Source: an uncultured Rhodospirillales bacterium (GTDB lineage Bacteria; Pseudomonadota; Alphaproteobacteria; Acetobacterales; Acetobacteraceae). From it: a stretch of DNA of 6,215 nt. How positions within the stretch are numbered: position 1 is the first letter of the stretch; each line of letters starts with the position of its first letter. The translations under genes and the position numbers were made by a program. The stretch covers positions 1 to 6,215 of the forward strand of contig CAIZGT010000750.1 of NCBI GenBank assembly GCA_903932545.1, read 5' to 3'. The notes beneath the pieces are model-generated. The model was not told the DNA's origin. It ran no database searches and saw nothing but the letters and a program-made list of their open reading frames with translations. Positions 5,655-6,215 of this stretch are shown one piece after another.

Positions 5655-6208
5655 GCATCACCAGAGGCATCGTGCGCATTGCCCGCTTTCGGATTGACGG
5701 GCTGGCGGAGTTTGAAGCCACCAAACAAAGTTTTCTGAACTCGCTGGCCCCGCTATTGGCATTTCCGCTGGTGGGCGCGCTGCTCGAACTTGGCCAAGGC
5801 GGGGTGCTTGCCGCATTCACCGATCTGTTCGCCAGCGTGGTGGCAGTGTTGTTGCCGCTGGTTCTAAGCGAGGCGTTGGCCGGGTTTTGGGGCAAGCACG
5901 ACAATTGGCTACGCTATGGCGTTGCGTCCAACTGGTCACAATGGACGATGCCGATGGCGTTGGCCGCAACGATTGCCGGGTTCTGGGTGGTTGAACAGAT
6001 GGGCGTGAAGCTGGATCAGAACGCGGTGGCCGGTGCTGCGGTGGGCGTGGTGTTCTACGGCGTGGCGCTGCATTATTTTCTGGCGCGCGCCGGTTTGGGC
6101 TTATCGCGCGGCAAGGCGGTGTTGTTGATTTTGGTGTGTGATGTGGCGACGGTTGTCGCAGTTCTCGGCCCGAGGCTGCTGGTGTTGCACGCAAGCGGCG
6201 GCGTGTAG
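5651..6208 (+). CDS. Uncharacterised integral membrane protein, coupled to dapE
   Basis: The family is not recognised. With the GTG start the product has 185 residues. A charged, basic N-terminal 25 residues (RGIVRIARFRIDG) is followed by about five hydrophobic segments, near 29-47, 53-77, 98-116, 124-146 and 155-178, so it is probably an inner-membrane protein. Between segments two and three lies a polar, tryptophan-rich loop (FWGKHDNWLRYGVASNWSQW, 79-98), the most distinctive part. No catalytic or metal-binding motif is evident. Its GTG overlaps the dapE TGA by four bases (GTGA), with GGAGG ten bases upstream, so it belongs to the dapD-dapE operon. That placement could mean a cell-envelope or precursor-transport role, or simple hitch-hiking. 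The NWSQ loop faintly recalls multi-pass Yip1-like proteins, but I do not assign that family. Confidence 0.85.
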   Translation: MSITRGIVRIARFRIDGLAEFEATKQSFLNSLAPLLAFPLVGALLELGQGGVLAAFTDLFASVVAVLLPLVLSEALAGFWGKHDNWLRYGVASNWSQWTMPMALAATIAGFWVVEQMGVKLDQNAVAGAAVGVVFYGVALHYFLARAGLGLSRGKAVLLILVCDVATVVAVLGPRLLVLHASGGV

Positions 6209-6215
6209 AGCGAGC

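Overview
The window reads as ordinary chromosomal DNA of a GC-rich alphaproteobacterium. The Acetobacteraceae (Rhodospirillales) are my best guess, from protein style, GC-rich third codon positions and the presence of a DUF2336 protein, a family I know mainly from Alphaproteobacteria. This placement is inferred from reading alone, with no database search. The exception is the first ~97 bases, which are about 25% GC, against about 63% in the 100 bases that follow.

Layout, left to right. (1) 1-97 is an AT-rich stretch of unknown origin. It abuts an acetylglutamate kinase gene (argB, + strand) that lacks about its first third; only 199 C-terminal residues remain, ending at 700. (2) 701-893 holds a 32-codon hydrophobic micro-ORF (774-872, +). 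Its start codon lies inside a perfect 14-bp inverted repeat. (3) On the minus strand, a two-gene operon runs from 3574 down to 894: a PAS-type sensor diguanylate cyclase with intact GGDEF motif and inhibitory I-site, then a DUF2336 helical-repeat protein. The two are coupled through a TGATG stop/start overlap. (4) 3575-3696 is a divergent control region with a TTTA-N7-TTTA direct repeat and a small inverted repeat. (5) On the plus strand, a tight three-gene run follows: dapD, dapE (TGATG overlap) and a membrane protein of unknown function (GTGA overlap).

How the genes work together. dapD and dapE carry out the succinylation and desuccinylation steps of the succinylase branch from tetrahydrodipicolinate to diaminopimelate and lysine, which feeds peptidoglycan synthesis. 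argB, if intact in the organism, would catalyse the second step of arginine synthesis. The minus-strand pair appears to be a cyclic-di-GMP signalling module: one gene makes the second messenger and the other is a repeat protein whose coupled translation suggests a related job. The last gene is translationally tied to dapE, but its role is unknown.

I see no CRISPR array, phage genes, transposase, tRNA or rRNA. The points most worth a second look are the abrupt argB junction, the micro-ORF with its hairpin-buried start, the GGDEF/DUF2336 coupling, and the homopolymer tracts in the cyclase gene's translation start and active-site codons.
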